From: CAZYBC01 sp964645645
Lineage (GTDB): Bacteria; Patescibacteriota; Microgenomatia; UBA1400; PJMF01
DNA: 30,700 nucleotides
Direction: 5' to 3'
NCBI GenBank assembly: GCA_964645645.1
Contig: CAZYBC010000012.1
Span: forward strand, 1 to 30,700
Shown here: positions 21,533 to 28,589 of the stretch, one piece after another
Position numbering within the stretch: position 1 is the first letter of the stretch
Layout of the letters: the number at the start of each line of letters is the position of its first letter
Notes under the pieces: model-generated
The model's input: the letters and a program-made list of their open reading frames with translations, nothing else
Databases searched by the model: none
Told to the model about the DNA's origin: nothing
Made by a program: the position numbers and the translations under genes

Positions 21533-22267
21533 TTATTCTTCAATCACTACTTTAACACCTGGGCTCATGGTAGAAGCGACGCTAGCTTTAACCACTTTAC
21601 CACGTAACATTCTGAATAAAGTGCTTAAGTTTTCTACTAAAGCTTGATCTTCCATATTGGTTTTACCAATCACAACATGCATTAAAGGAGCTTTTTTCTC
21701 AGTTTTAATGGTCACTTTACCACCTTCTAATTCCTTTTTCTTTAATTCTGGATTAGGGGTAAGAGTGCCATTTTTAGGATTAGGCATTAAACCTTTTGGA
21801 CCTAAAACTCTAGCAAATTTAGTTAATTTAGCCATATCTTTTGGACTAGCTAATAAAACGTCAAAATCAATGACATTATTTTCTAATTGAGCAAGGACGT
21901 TTTCATCAAAGATAGCGGCTTTAATGGTTTTACCGGTAGAATTGGGGAATTTAATATTAACTTTTTCACCAACTTCTTTGACTACTAGATGAGCGCTAAT
22001 AGTACCAGTAAATTTAGTGTAAGAAAGTTTTTTAACTAAAGCGATAGCTTCTAAAGAGCTATAAAGTTTAGTTTTATCTAATTTACCTCTTACGGCTAAA
22101 TATTTTTTGCTACGGAGTTTTTTAGCTACGGCTTTGGTTTCAGAGGCGACAGTTTCTGTTTCCCCTTCTACAACAGCCTCGCTATTAGCTTTTTTTTCTG
22201 GATCAACCACAATTTTTACTTGGTCTTCATTTCCAGAAATAACATTATTTCTTTTAGTGCTACCCAT
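21533..22267 (-). CDS. rplA: ribosomal protein uL1
   Basis: It binds 23S rRNA at the L1 stalk that guides E-site tRNA. The 244-residue protein has an extra N-terminal region of about 50 charged residues (DPEKKANSEAVVEGETETV...). The core then starts at LDKTKLYSSLEAIALVKKLSYTKF, with DFDVLLASPKDM, the hallmark VLGPKGLMPNPKNGTLTPN, and a C-terminal SVASTMSPGVKV. By eye, compared with E. coli L1, domain 2 is shortened by roughly 15-20 residues before DFDVLLAS. AAAGGA precedes the ATG, and a hairpin (22280-22295) lies just upstream. It is the last gene of its operon. Confidence 0.95.
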   Translation of the reverse strand: MGSTKRNNVISGNEDQVKIVVDPEKKANSEAVVEGETETVASETKAVAKKLRSKKYLAVRGKLDKTKLYSSLEAIALVKKLSYTKFTGTISAHLVVKEVGEKVNIKFPNSTGKTIKAAIFDENVLAQLENNVIDFDVLLASPKDMAKLTKFARVLGPKGLMPNPKNGTLTPNPELKKKELEGGKVTIKTEKKAPLMHVVIGKTNMEDQALVENLSTLFRMLRGKVVKASVASTMSPGVKVVIEE

Positions 22268-22279
22268 ATTTCCTTTCTG

Positions 22280-22295
22280 GTCAGTAATAACTGAC
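22280..22295 (-). promoter_or_regulatory. hairpin just upstream of rplA Shine-Dalgarno
   Basis: GTCAGT-TATT-ACTGAC is a perfect 6-bp stem with a 4-nt loop, ending 3 nt before AAAGGA. It could tune rplA translation, possibly as an L1 feedback site, though it does not obviously copy the rRNA L1 site. Confidence 0.45.
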
Positions 22296-22355
22296 GAAAA
22301 TTTGGTCCTTTAAAGCGCTGGGTTGGGTTTTTACCAGCTAGGGCCGAATAAATAA

Positions 22356-22781
22356 TTAATCAATAATATCTACACCCATACTTCTAGCAGTTCCAGCTAC
22401 AGTTTTGATAGCATTTTCTAGATTAGAAGTATTAAGATCAGCTAATTTCTTTTCAGCAATTTGCTTAAGTTGTTCTTGAGTTAACTTGCCAACTTTTTCA
22501 GCTTTGTTTTTTGAGCTACCTTTTTTAAGGTGTAAAGCTTGTTTGATCATTTCTGAAACTGGTGGTAATTTTAAAACAAAAGAGAAAGAACGGTCTTCGT
22601 AGACAGTAATTTCAGCAGGAATAACCTGACCTCTTTTATCAGCGGTTTTATCATTATATTGTTTGATAAAATCCATCATGTTAATACCAGCTTGACCTAA
22701 AATAGGACCAACTGGAGGAGCGGGAGTAGCCGCACCGGCTGGTAGGTTAAGTTTTAAAACTTGTTTAATTTTTTTTGCCAT
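22356..22781 (-). CDS. rplK: ribosomal protein uL11
   Basis: This 141-residue protein of the GTPase-associated centre has the canonical N-domain (KQVLKLNLPAGAATPAPPVGPILGQAGINMMDFIKQYNDKTAD, RGQVIPAEITVYEDRSFSFVLKLPPVSEMIKQA). The C-domain ends in NLENAIKTVAGTARSMGVDIID and binds rRNA. Length and motif order are normal. It lies between nusG and rplA, the conserved order, and AAAGGA precedes the start. Confidence 0.97.
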   Translation of the reverse strand: MAKKIKQVLKLNLPAGAATPAPPVGPILGQAGINMMDFIKQYNDKTADKRGQVIPAEITVYEDRSFSFVLKLPPVSEMIKQALHLKKGSSKNKAEKVGKLTQEQLKQIAEKKLADLNTSNLENAIKTVAGTARSMGVDIID

Positions 22782-22868
22782 TTAATAAATCCTTTCAAAA
22801 ACGATTGTTATTTTAACATATCTGGCAATTTTAGGTGAAGCTAGCTAAAATTGCTTTAGAATTAGGTC

Positions 22869-23525
22869 TTAAACTTTTTTAACTTGTAAAAAGTCTAATT
22901 CCACAGGAGTTTCGCGTCCAAAAATATTGATTAAGACTTCAACTGTACCTTTTTCTTCGTTAATAGCATTAACGGTCCCTAAGAAGTCAGTGAAAGGCCC
23001 ATCAGTAATACGGACAGCTTCACCTTCGGTAAAGTCAGCCTTATATTGAGGAGCACCTTGATCCATATATTTTTGAATCGCTTCAACTTCATGTCTAGGT
23101 AAGGGGGTAGGCTTGCTGCTCATGCCAACAAAGCCAGTGATGCCTTGAGTGGTACGAATAGCCAACCAAGAATCATCAGCCATTTCCATTTTAATCAACA
23201 TATAACCAGGAAAGATTTTTTCGTTAACGGTTTTTTTCTGACCACGTTTAATTTGAATTTTTTCTTTGGTAGGAATCAAAACAGCTAAAATTTTATGTAA
23301 TAAATGTAAAGTTTGAGTTCTTTGTTTAAGCGTTTCGGCCACTTTTTTTTCATGACCAGAATAGGTATGCACTACATACCACTTGGCTTTGGGATTTTGA
23401 GCTTCGGAGATGATAACCACATTGGGGTTTTCTACTTCCACCTCTTGAACTTCTGGTGGAGTCATTTCAGCTTGGGTATTAAGCTGATCCGCAGTTGGTT
23501 GAGTGCTTTGCTTTTTTTTAGACAT
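22869..23525 (-). CDS. nusG: transcription termination/antitermination factor NusG
   Basis: NusG binds RNA polymerase and links it to Rho or ribosomes (S10). From the ATG at 23525 it has 218 residues. An acidic/Gln-rich N-terminal extension of about 45 residues precedes the NGN domain (AKWYVVHTYSGHEKKVAETLKQR..., FPGYMLIKMEMADDSWLAIRTTQGITGFVG). The KOW domain is FTEGEAVRITDGPFTDFLGTVNAI...VEVLINIFGRETPVEL. The frame is open to an upstream ATG at 23558, but that would overlap secE by 28 nt; the 23525 start, 5 nt after the secE stop, is preferred. The boxA-like leaders at 4594 and 17971 are of interest because NusG works with NusA/B/E there. Confidence 0.93.
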   Translation of the reverse strand: MSKKKQSTQPTADQLNTQAEMTPPEVQEVEVENPNVVIISEAQNPKAKWYVVHTYSGHEKKVAETLKQRTQTLHLLHKILAVLIPTKEKIQIKRGQKKTVNEKIFPGYMLIKMEMADDSWLAIRTTQGITGFVGMSSKPTPLPRHEVEAIQKYMDQGAPQYKADFTEGEAVRITDGPFTDFLGTVNAINEEKGTVEVLINIFGRETPVELDFLQVKKV

Positions 23526-23530
23526 AATGC

Positions 23531-23713
23531 TTATTGTGCTAGTAATCCCATGAGCCATTGAAAAAGAAAGTCTAATCCACCAATATAGATGGCTAAGCTC
23601 AGGCTTACTAAAATAACTAGTACTGTTTTATTAATAGTTTGTTCTTTGTCAGGCCAGGAAACTTTTTTAAGCTCTTGAACAGTTTCTTTAAGATAATTAG
23701 TTATGGCTTTCAT
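23531..23713 (-). CDS. secE: preprotein translocase subunit SecE
   Basis: This 60-residue single-span protein has the conserved cytoplasmic amphipathic helix and hinge (TNYLKETVQELKKVSWPDKEQTINKTVLVI) followed by one membrane helix (VSLSLAIYIGGLDFLFQWLMGL). It stabilises SecY in the translocon. It is the first gene of secE-nusG-rplK-rplA. TATAAT (23721-23726, minus) ends 7 nt before the ATG, so the operon transcript would be leaderless. Confidence 0.95.
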   Translation of the reverse strand: MKAITNYLKETVQELKKVSWPDKEQTINKTVLVILVSLSLAIYIGGLDFLFQWLMGLLAQ

Positions 23714-23720
23714 CGAGCGT

Positions 23721-23726
23721 ATTATA
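23721..23726 (-). promoter_or_regulatory. -10 element of secE operon, leaderless spacing
   Basis: TATAAT lies on the minus strand, 7 nt before the secE ATG. I see no good -35. No Shine-Dalgarno fits in the gap. Confidence 0.55.
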
Positions 23727-23764
23727 CCTGCTTATCTAATAATTAGGATATAGGCAAATAGATC

Positions 23765-23799
23765 AGACTTAATACAAAATTTTATTTTGCAACAAGTCT
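23765..23799 (+). repeat. hairpin repeat copy 2 (ATTTTGCAACAAGTCT)
   Basis: Arms 23765-23780 and 23784-23799 share AGACTT...CAAAAT and pair at about 12-13 of 16 positions around a 3-nt loop. It belongs to the same family as the copies at 19136, 28048 and 30093, and has the same right-arm orientation. The rest of 23800-23925 holds nothing recognised. Confidence 0.65.
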
Positions 23800-23925
23800 A
23801 TTAGACAAAGAATTTGTATTTTATCACAAAAAAGGCTGGTTGATGAGGTGAAGTTGATTCCAGTGATAGTGCCTAAACAGAAAACGCCAAATTTTTAAGC
23901 TTAGCTAACTTCATCAAATTTTTAT

Positions 23926-23952
23926 AAAAACCCCCGCGGTTGTCCGCGGGGG
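23926..23952 (-). terminator. strong terminator of surface-protein operon
   Basis: The 9-bp all-GC stem CCCCCGCGG/CCGCGGGGG with loop ACAA (minus strand) runs into TTTTTATAAAAATTT. It lies 30 nt after the stop of the 964-residue gene. Confidence 0.93.
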
Positions 23953-23981
23953 AAAAGGATGCAATTCATTGAGCTCTAAGT

Positions 23982-26876
23982 TTAGACTCTAGGAGGAGTT
24001 TGTTTAGAGTCAGTACTTGGTTTGATCGTTCCAGTTAGAGTTGGCCTAATTAAGTTAGCTTTGTTTTGTTGGTCAAAGCTATCGTTTAGCATAGCAGAAG
24101 GAGGAACTTGAGAGTCAGTTTTAGCGACAACTGGTTTTTCAGTTATTTTATTAACAGCAGTTGGCTGAGTTTGTTTTTTATCACTGCTGGCGATGATGAT
24201 TAAAATAATTAAGAAAAGTAACACTCCACCTGCGATGATAGCTAAGGTTAATAAAGAAATACCTTTTTGATTTAAGTATTCTAAGATAGCATCGAGGGCA
24301 GTTTGTTCGGCGACTGGTTGTTCTGGTACTGTAGTTGGGGATGGGCTGCTAACTTCTTTAGTGGGCATTGGGCTGGCAGAGCTACTGCTGTCAGAGCTAG
24401 TAGAACTAACCCCAGTGCCACAGGTGTCGTTTTCTGGATTAACAGCTAAACGGCAAGCATTTTTATAGCAGCGCATATTCATTTCACATTGAGCGTTAGA
24501 GCTGCAATATGTATTGCAAGCGCTGACTTCAGTTTCTGTGTTGGTGTAAACAGGTTGTAAGACTCTTAATCCACCTTTGGTAGTAACCCAAGTATAAAGA
24601 TAATTGCCAGCCTTGGGAGTCCAGGTAGCACAATTAGTTTGTCTGGCTCTCTCTAAATCAAGGGAAATGCTTTCTTCATCAGTAACTTTAATATTAATGT
24701 TTTTAGGATTATGACAATGGTTATACCAGCAAGTTAAACCAGCTTGGCATTCACTGTTATCAGCACACCATTGAGCGCAACTCTTTAAACCATTGGGGTT
24801 GATACATTGTTCGCTGCTGGAATTAGTAGGCAAGCGACAAGCGCCATCTTTACAATAAAGGCCACTGGTACAGTCGGCATTACCGCTGCAACTTTCATTA
24901 CATTGCTTGTAAGTGGTTCCACCGTTACCAGCACATTTATTCATTCTGAAAGTGACAGTACGGCTATGGTGATAGACGTTGTTGCTATCGCGATAATAAA
25001 GTCTGGCGTAGTAAGTTACATCTGGGCTAAAGTTAAAAGCACTTTGATTATCAGCCCAAACAAAACCTTGACCGTTGGTTACGCCATAACCGGCATCTGT
25101 GGTGGCATTTTCGACATTTTTATGAGCAAAGCGAGAAAAGTCACTTTTGTCGCTGACGTCTATCCAAGTAACTTGGTTATAGTTATCTTTATCCCAAGCT
25201 AAATAAACCGAGCGGCCATCGGCGTTGCTGTACCAGCATAATTCATAACTGGCAAATAAAATGTCTGTGGTAGAAGTAAGGTTACAAGAGCGAACTTCGG
25301 TATAACCTTGACCACGATTATTGCCACTGTAATCCCAACATGAGCTATTGCTAGCTGTGCAAGTTTTTTCTTGGAGATGATCTTCACCACATTCATTCCA
25401 GTCAGTACAAGTGTAAACACATTGACTTGCGCAAGGCTGAGTTTGTGTTATGGTGGCGGCACAACCGGCATCGCTATCACTAGAAGCAGAACAGGTCACA
25501 CTTTGATAACCATTAGTACAAGCACCATAAGAACAATTTAAATAACGGCAATATTGTTCTTCTGGACAGCTATAAGTAACGTAAAGTTCACTGAAGTTAT
25601 TATGATCGGCTAAGCAGTTGCTGTTTTTGGTTGATTCAACACTAAGATTGAAATACCAAGTTCCTTCAGCTAGACCATTAAAGTTAAAGGAAGTAGTAGC
25701 TGTGGCGCTAGCTGGAACCGTAATATTAATTGTTTTGCTATCATCTTGAAGGTTATAACCTCTAAGACGATATTTGGTTGCAACAGGATCAGTCTCCCAG
25801 CTAAGATTAACACCAAAAGTGCTATCAGTATTGCAACTTAAGCTTTCAGTTTTAGCTACAAAATTACGAGGAGCAAAACAAGAAATATCTGGAGGTAAAG
25901 TGGGGGAAGGGCTGGCACTAGGGCTAGGACTTGGATTAGGTAAGCAAGCTCCGTTTTGACAGCCGTAGTCACAAATTCTTCTCTCAAAAGTAATGCCAGT
26001 TACTCCTTGGGCATTGGTATAGCAAGCCCATTCGTTGATAGCTGGTTGAGTAAATTCACTAGAATTATTAAGACAATAATCTTTACAAGTGCCATTTTCA
26101 CAATGAGTACTAATATATTCAGTAGGAACAACTGGTAAAACTGTGCCAGTAGTTTCTCCATAATGAGCATAGTCAAAGCCACCATCTGTTTCGGTACAAG
26201 GGCTATTAGGGTTAACAACCGTAAAAGTAAAAACAGGAGGATTGCCGGCTGCATCAGTACGAAGTTCATCTGAAGAATGATTGAGATGATTGATAGCAAA
26301 GCTTTCTTCATCAAAGCTAATGCTAAAAGTGCCAACATTGGTAGGCGTAAAGGTGTAGGTGTATAAAATGACATTACTATTATTAGTAGTAAAAACAGCT
26401 TCTGGCTGATCAGTGATAGCAATTAAATCTAAATCATAACTAATGTGTTCTTCACCACTGGGGCTAACACTACTAGCTACACTTTTTTGAAAGTTTACAA
26501 AATCTAAAGTAGTGTTGTCTAAAGAATTATTGGGAGTAATATTTAGGTTGTTTAAAATATTGTTGGGACTTTCGATTTTGCTTTTAATTTGAATCCCATC
26601 AATGGCAATATTAGTAGTATTGAATAAAACTTCTATGGTGACAGGTTGGTTAACTGTAAAAGTAGAGTTAGCTGGAGGATTAGTAGAAAGATAAACTGCT
26701 CCTTGGTTGGAACTCCAAGCTTCTTGACGAATGTCTTGATTTTCCTGATTAATTTTTTTTTGTAAAAACAAAGAGCCTAAGGCTAACAAAATAAATAAAA
26801 CTAAAGTAAAAACACCAGCGATGATGGAATAAGTGTTTTTATTTTTTCTGGCGTGGGTAATTGTGTTTTTTGTCAT
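23982..26876 (-). CDS. large Cys-rich surface protein with cohesin-like, Fn3-like and TSP1-like parts
   Basis: This 964-residue protein has an N-terminal anchor or signal helix at about 17-38 and a C-terminal membrane helix near 873-896, followed by a tail of about 68 residues. In between are a cohesin-like beta domain (about 58-220) and a Pro/Ser linker (PSPSPSASPSPTLPP). An Fn3-like domain follows (NLSWETDPVATKYRLRGYNL...). Next come TSP1-like Cys modules (CSYGACTNGYQ..., CTDWNECGEDHLQEKTC) and three C-x3-C-x5-C-type repeats (CNESCSGNADCTSGLYC, CAQWCADNSECQAGLTC, CNTYCSSNAQCEMNMRC). It probably mediates adhesion to a host or surface (inference). It is 8 nt downstream of the dockerin-like gene. 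Confidence 0.85.
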   Translation of the reverse strand: MTKNTITHARKNKNTYSIIAGVFTLVLFILLALGSLFLQKKINQENQDIRQEAWSSNQGAVYLSTNPPANSTFTVNQPVTIEVLFNTTNIAIDGIQIKSKIESPNNILNNLNITPNNSLDNTTLDFVNFQKSVASSVSPSGEEHISYDLDLIAITDQPEAVFTTNNSNVILYTYTFTPTNVGTFSISFDEESFAINHLNHSSDELRTDAAGNPPVFTFTVVNPNSPCTETDGGFDYAHYGETTGTVLPVVPTEYISTHCENGTCKDYCLNNSSEFTQPAINEWACYTNAQGVTGITFERRICDYGCQNGACLPNPSPSPSASPSPTLPPDISCFAPRNFVAKTESLSCNTDSTFGVNLSWETDPVATKYRLRGYNLQDDSKTINITVPASATATTSFNFNGLAEGTWYFNLSVESTKNSNCLADHNNFSELYVTYSCPEEQYCRYLNCSYGACTNGYQSVTCSASSDSDAGCAATITQTQPCASQCVYTCTDWNECGEDHLQEKTCTASNSSCWDYSGNNRGQGYTEVRSCNLTSTTDILFASYELCWYSNADGRSVYLAWDKDNYNQVTWIDVSDKSDFSRFAHKNVENATTDAGYGVTNGQGFVWADNQSAFNFSPDVTYYARLYYRDSNNVYHHSRTVTFRMNKCAGNGGTTYKQCNESCSGNADCTSGLYCKDGACRLPTNSSSEQCINPNGLKSCAQWCADNSECQAGLTCWYNHCHNPKNINIKVTDEESISLDLERARQTNCATWTPKAGNYLYTWVTTKGGLRVLQPVYTNTETEVSACNTYCSSNAQCEMNMRCYKNACRLAVNPENDTCGTGVSSTSSDSSSSASPMPTKEVSSPSPTTVPEQPVAEQTALDAILEYLNQKGISLLTLAIIAGGVLLFLIILIIIASSDKKQTQPTAVNKITEKPVVAKTDSQVPPSAMLNDSFDQQNKANLIRPTLTGTIKPSTDSKQTPPRV

Positions 26877-26884
26877 GGTGATGC

Positions 26885-27574
26885 TTAGTTACAACCTTGA
26901 TGCCATGTTGATACTAAATTAGTGTAATCCCAAAGATTAATTTTTTGATCTTTGTTAATATCAGCTTTGGGGTTTTGATTTTGGAAGCTAAGTCTTAAGA
27001 AATTAAGATCATAGCTATCAACACAACAATCGTGTGGTTCACCGGGGTTATATCCACGGGGTGATCCATCTTGGCTAAATGTAATAGCACTAGCAATATC
27101 AGCCTGAGGACAAACTGCAATGGTAGGATTAACTGTTGGGCTAGGTGCTAATGTATTAGTTGGAACTGGAGTGTTGCTAGGGGCTGGGGTATTTGTGGCG
27201 GTTGGAGTGGGTGAATTAGTTATAGTGGGTTCAGGAGTTTCAGTAGCAGTTGGGGCGGGTGTAGTCTTATTAAGACAGCCACTACCAACAGTCATACAAC
27301 CACCATTAGTGTCAGCTACACAGTTACAGTTTTGAGGTGGTTCTACGGCTAAACAAATGGTTTTTTCATCTTTTAAAATACAGCTTCCACTACACCAACC
27401 ACATGTTTTTCCTAAAGCTTGAGAGCGTTGTTCAGTATCTTGGTTTAGATTTTGTAAACTCACTAAGGTGATTACTAGTAATAAAGTCAAAATTAAGCCT
27501 CCAGTGAGTATTTGAGGTTTTAAGTTTAATTTTTTAGCAAGGTTGTTATAAGAGGAAAAAATCTTTTTTGGCAC
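26885..27574 (-). CDS. anchored secreted protein with Thr/Pro linker and dockerin-like C-terminus
   Basis: This 229-residue protein begins at a GTG. A membrane helix at about 24-42 (GGLILTLLLVITLVSLQ) is followed by a small Cys-rich module (CGWCSGSC...CNC...GGCMTVGSGC). A long Thr/Pro linker of PTPTATNTPAPSNTPVP type leads to a C-terminal segment with DINKDQKINLWDYTNLVSTWHQGC, matching one dockerin calcium loop (D, N, D, then D at position 12). The partner loop (VDSYDLNFLRLSF) is degenerate. Dockerins bind cohesins, and the next gene carries a cohesin-like domain, so the two may interact on the cell surface (inference). I see no convincing promoter with leaderless spacing here. Confidence 0.78.
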   Translation of the reverse strand: MPKKIFSSYNNLAKKLNLKPQILTGGLILTLLLVITLVSLQNLNQDTEQRSQALGKTCGWCSGSCILKDEKTICLAVEPPQNCNCVADTNGGCMTVGSGCLNKTTPAPTATETPEPTITNSPTPTATNTPAPSNTPVPTNTLAPSPTVNPTIAVCPQADIASAITFSQDGSPRGYNPGEPHDCCVDSYDLNFLRLSFQNQNPKADINKDQKINLWDYTNLVSTWHQGCN

Positions 27575-27637
27575 TATATATCAGTTTACCCATTTCTTTA
27601 CCTAAGAGTCAAGGATATTTTTTTTATTTTTTTATTC

Positions 27638-27643
27638 TATAAT
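27638..27643 (+). promoter_or_regulatory. -10 of candidate ncRNA
   Basis: A consensus TATAAT sits in a T-rich tract, with no clear -35. The start would be near 27650, followed by CTTTAACA (27653-27660), again resembling boxA. Confidence 0.55.
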
Positions 27644-27649
27644 GAGCTT

Positions 27650-27857
27650 AAACTTTAACAAATTAAGATTCTACCTGCTAAAGGTGAGAGGCTAGACAAT
27701 TTTTCCTCAACAGCTCTTTTAAGGGTTGATGGATAGTCTGATTATTCTGTGGAATAATTAGCTTCCTACCCACCTCGTATTTTTCGGGGAAGAGATCGCC
27801 TCTCACCTTTATTGGGCAGAATCAAGATTTAGCTTCTATTTAGGCTAATGGTTTTTT
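27650..27857 (+). ncRNA. candidate structured non-coding RNA, unclassified
   Basis: No reading frame covers this stretch. A closing helix pairs 27667-27692 with 27798-27823: GATTCT, CC and TAAAGGTGAGAGGC match, with small mismatches between. Inside lie three hairpins: one around 27705-27735 (TCAAC/GTTGA core, AGAC/GTCT outer), ATTATTC-TGTG-GAATAAT (27741-27758), and CCTCG/CGGGG within CTTCC/GGGAAG (27762-27792). This gives a four-way junction. TATAAT lies at 27638-27643, and a terminator TTAGC/GCTAA plus TGGTTTTTT ends at 27857. The size suits a 6S-type RNA, but the branched fold does not. The remaining bases of the 27575-27965 gap show nothing else. Confidence 0.65.
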
Positions 27858-27965
27858 CATTCAATTAAGTCTAACAAAATTAATCTAGCCAGTTTTTTCA
27901 AGCGATGATAAAATAGGATACCAGCGACAGCAATTTGCCTGGATAGTGTTCTTTTAAATATTATT

Positions 27966-28039
27966 GCCTTCTTAGCTCAGTTGGTTAGAGCGCAGTCTTG
28001 GTAAGACTGAGGTCTTGAGTTCGACTCTCAAAGAAGGCT
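27966..28039 (+). tRNA. tRNA-Thr (anticodon GGU)
   Basis: It is a 74-nt cloverleaf: acceptor GCCTTCT/AGAAGGC, D stem GCTC/GAGC, anticodon stem CAGTC/GACTG with loop TTGGTAA, T stem TTGAG/CTCAA. The discriminator is T. CCA is not encoded. It is the first of a Thr-Tyr-Thr cluster ahead of rpmG. Confidence 0.96.
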
Positions 28040-28047
28040 CTGTTTTA

Positions 28048-28081
28048 GATTTACTACGAAATTCTATTTTGCAGTAAGTTC
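28048..28081 (+). repeat. hairpin repeat copy 3, degenerate (ATTTTGCAGTAAGTTC)
   Basis: The right arm at 28066-28081 matches the family core; the left arm (28048-28062) pairs only partly. It lies between two tRNA genes. Confidence 0.5.
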
Positions 28082-28086
28082 ATTTT

Positions 28087-28169
28087 GCCAAGGTACTCAA
28101 GCGGTCAACGAGGGCAGTCTGTAAAACTGCTGGCATTAGCCTACGTAGGTTCGAACCCTACCCTTGGCA
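28087..28169 (+). tRNA. tRNA-Tyr (anticodon GUA)
   Basis: It is an 83-nt tRNA with the long variable arm of bacterial tRNA-Tyr. The acceptor is GCCAAGG/CCTTGGC, the anticodon stem GCAGT/ACTGC with loop CTGTAAA, the T stem GTAGG/CCTAC. The discriminator is A. Confidence 0.96.
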
Positions 28170-28203
28170 CTACGGTTTTTTAATAAAAATTTGATTAAGT
28201 TAA

Positions 28204-28277
28204 GCCAATGTAGCTCAGTTGGTTAGAGCAACGGTTTTGTAAACCGTAGGTCGTGAGTTCGACTCTCACCGTTGGCT
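28204..28277 (+). tRNA. tRNA-Thr (anticodon UGU)
   Basis: It is a 74-nt cloverleaf: acceptor GCCAATG/CGTTGGC, anticodon stem ACGGT/ACCGT with loop TTTGTAA, T stem GTGAG/CTCAC, discriminator T. It is a near relative of the first tRNA-Thr of the cluster. Confidence 0.96.
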
Positions 28278-28300
28278 CTGTAAGAAATTAATCTCTAGTG

Positions 28301-28306
28301 TATAAT
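28301..28306 (+). promoter_or_regulatory. -10 of rpmG within a small palindrome
   Basis: TATAAT is the centre of GTGTATAATACAC (28298-28310). The rpmG start is 41 nt downstream, so this gene would have a leader, unlike many here. Read-through from the tRNA cluster is also possible. Confidence 0.45.
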
Positions 28307-28347
28307 ACACAGTTTGTTAAAGTTTTTTACTTTTAAAGAAAGTCAGT

Positions 28348-28551
28348 ATGGCAAAAACTAAAAAAGGACCACGTCAACCAGTCGGCTTAAAATGCAGCGT
28401 CTGTGGCAATTTTAATTACATCACTACCTATAATAAAAACAACGAGACCCTTAAGAAACAAACTCAAGGGGATGCTACTTTTCCATTGAATAAATACTGC
28501 AAAAAATGCAGAAAATCCACTCCTCATTCAATGGCTAAAAAATTAAAATAA
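28348..28551 (+). CDS. rpmG: ribosomal protein bL33
   Basis: This 67-residue large-subunit protein has two zinc-binding pairs, CSVC (18-21 region) and CKKC near the C-terminus (NKYCKKCRKSTPHSM), so it is the zinc-containing form. The central NKNNETLKKQTQG loop is somewhat expanded compared with typical bL33. In many bacteria rpmG lies between a tRNA cluster and secE; here the tRNAs and rpmG remain together but secE-nusG-rplKA is 5 kb away on the other strand. Confidence 0.95.
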   Translation: MAKTKKGPRQPVGLKCSVCGNFNYITTYNKNNETLKKQTQGDATFPLNKYCKKCRKSTPHSMAKKLK

Positions 28552-28589
28552 AGTAGGTTGTTGAAATTTTTCAAGCAAAAATTAAGGTC

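Noticed and set aside
23526..23558. Upstream start of nusG
   Set aside because: It would overlap secE by 28 nt; the ATG at 23525, 5 nt after the secE stop, begins with a typical MSKKK start.
25199..26422. Several medium frames inside the large surface-protein gene
   Set aside because: They are other-frame shadows of the 964-codon gene, without Cys spacing or start signals.
27650..27857. 6S RNA, SRP RNA or tmRNA
   Set aside because: The fold is branched rather than one rod with a central bubble, there is no SRP GGAA apical motif, and no tRNA-like ends with a tag reading frame.
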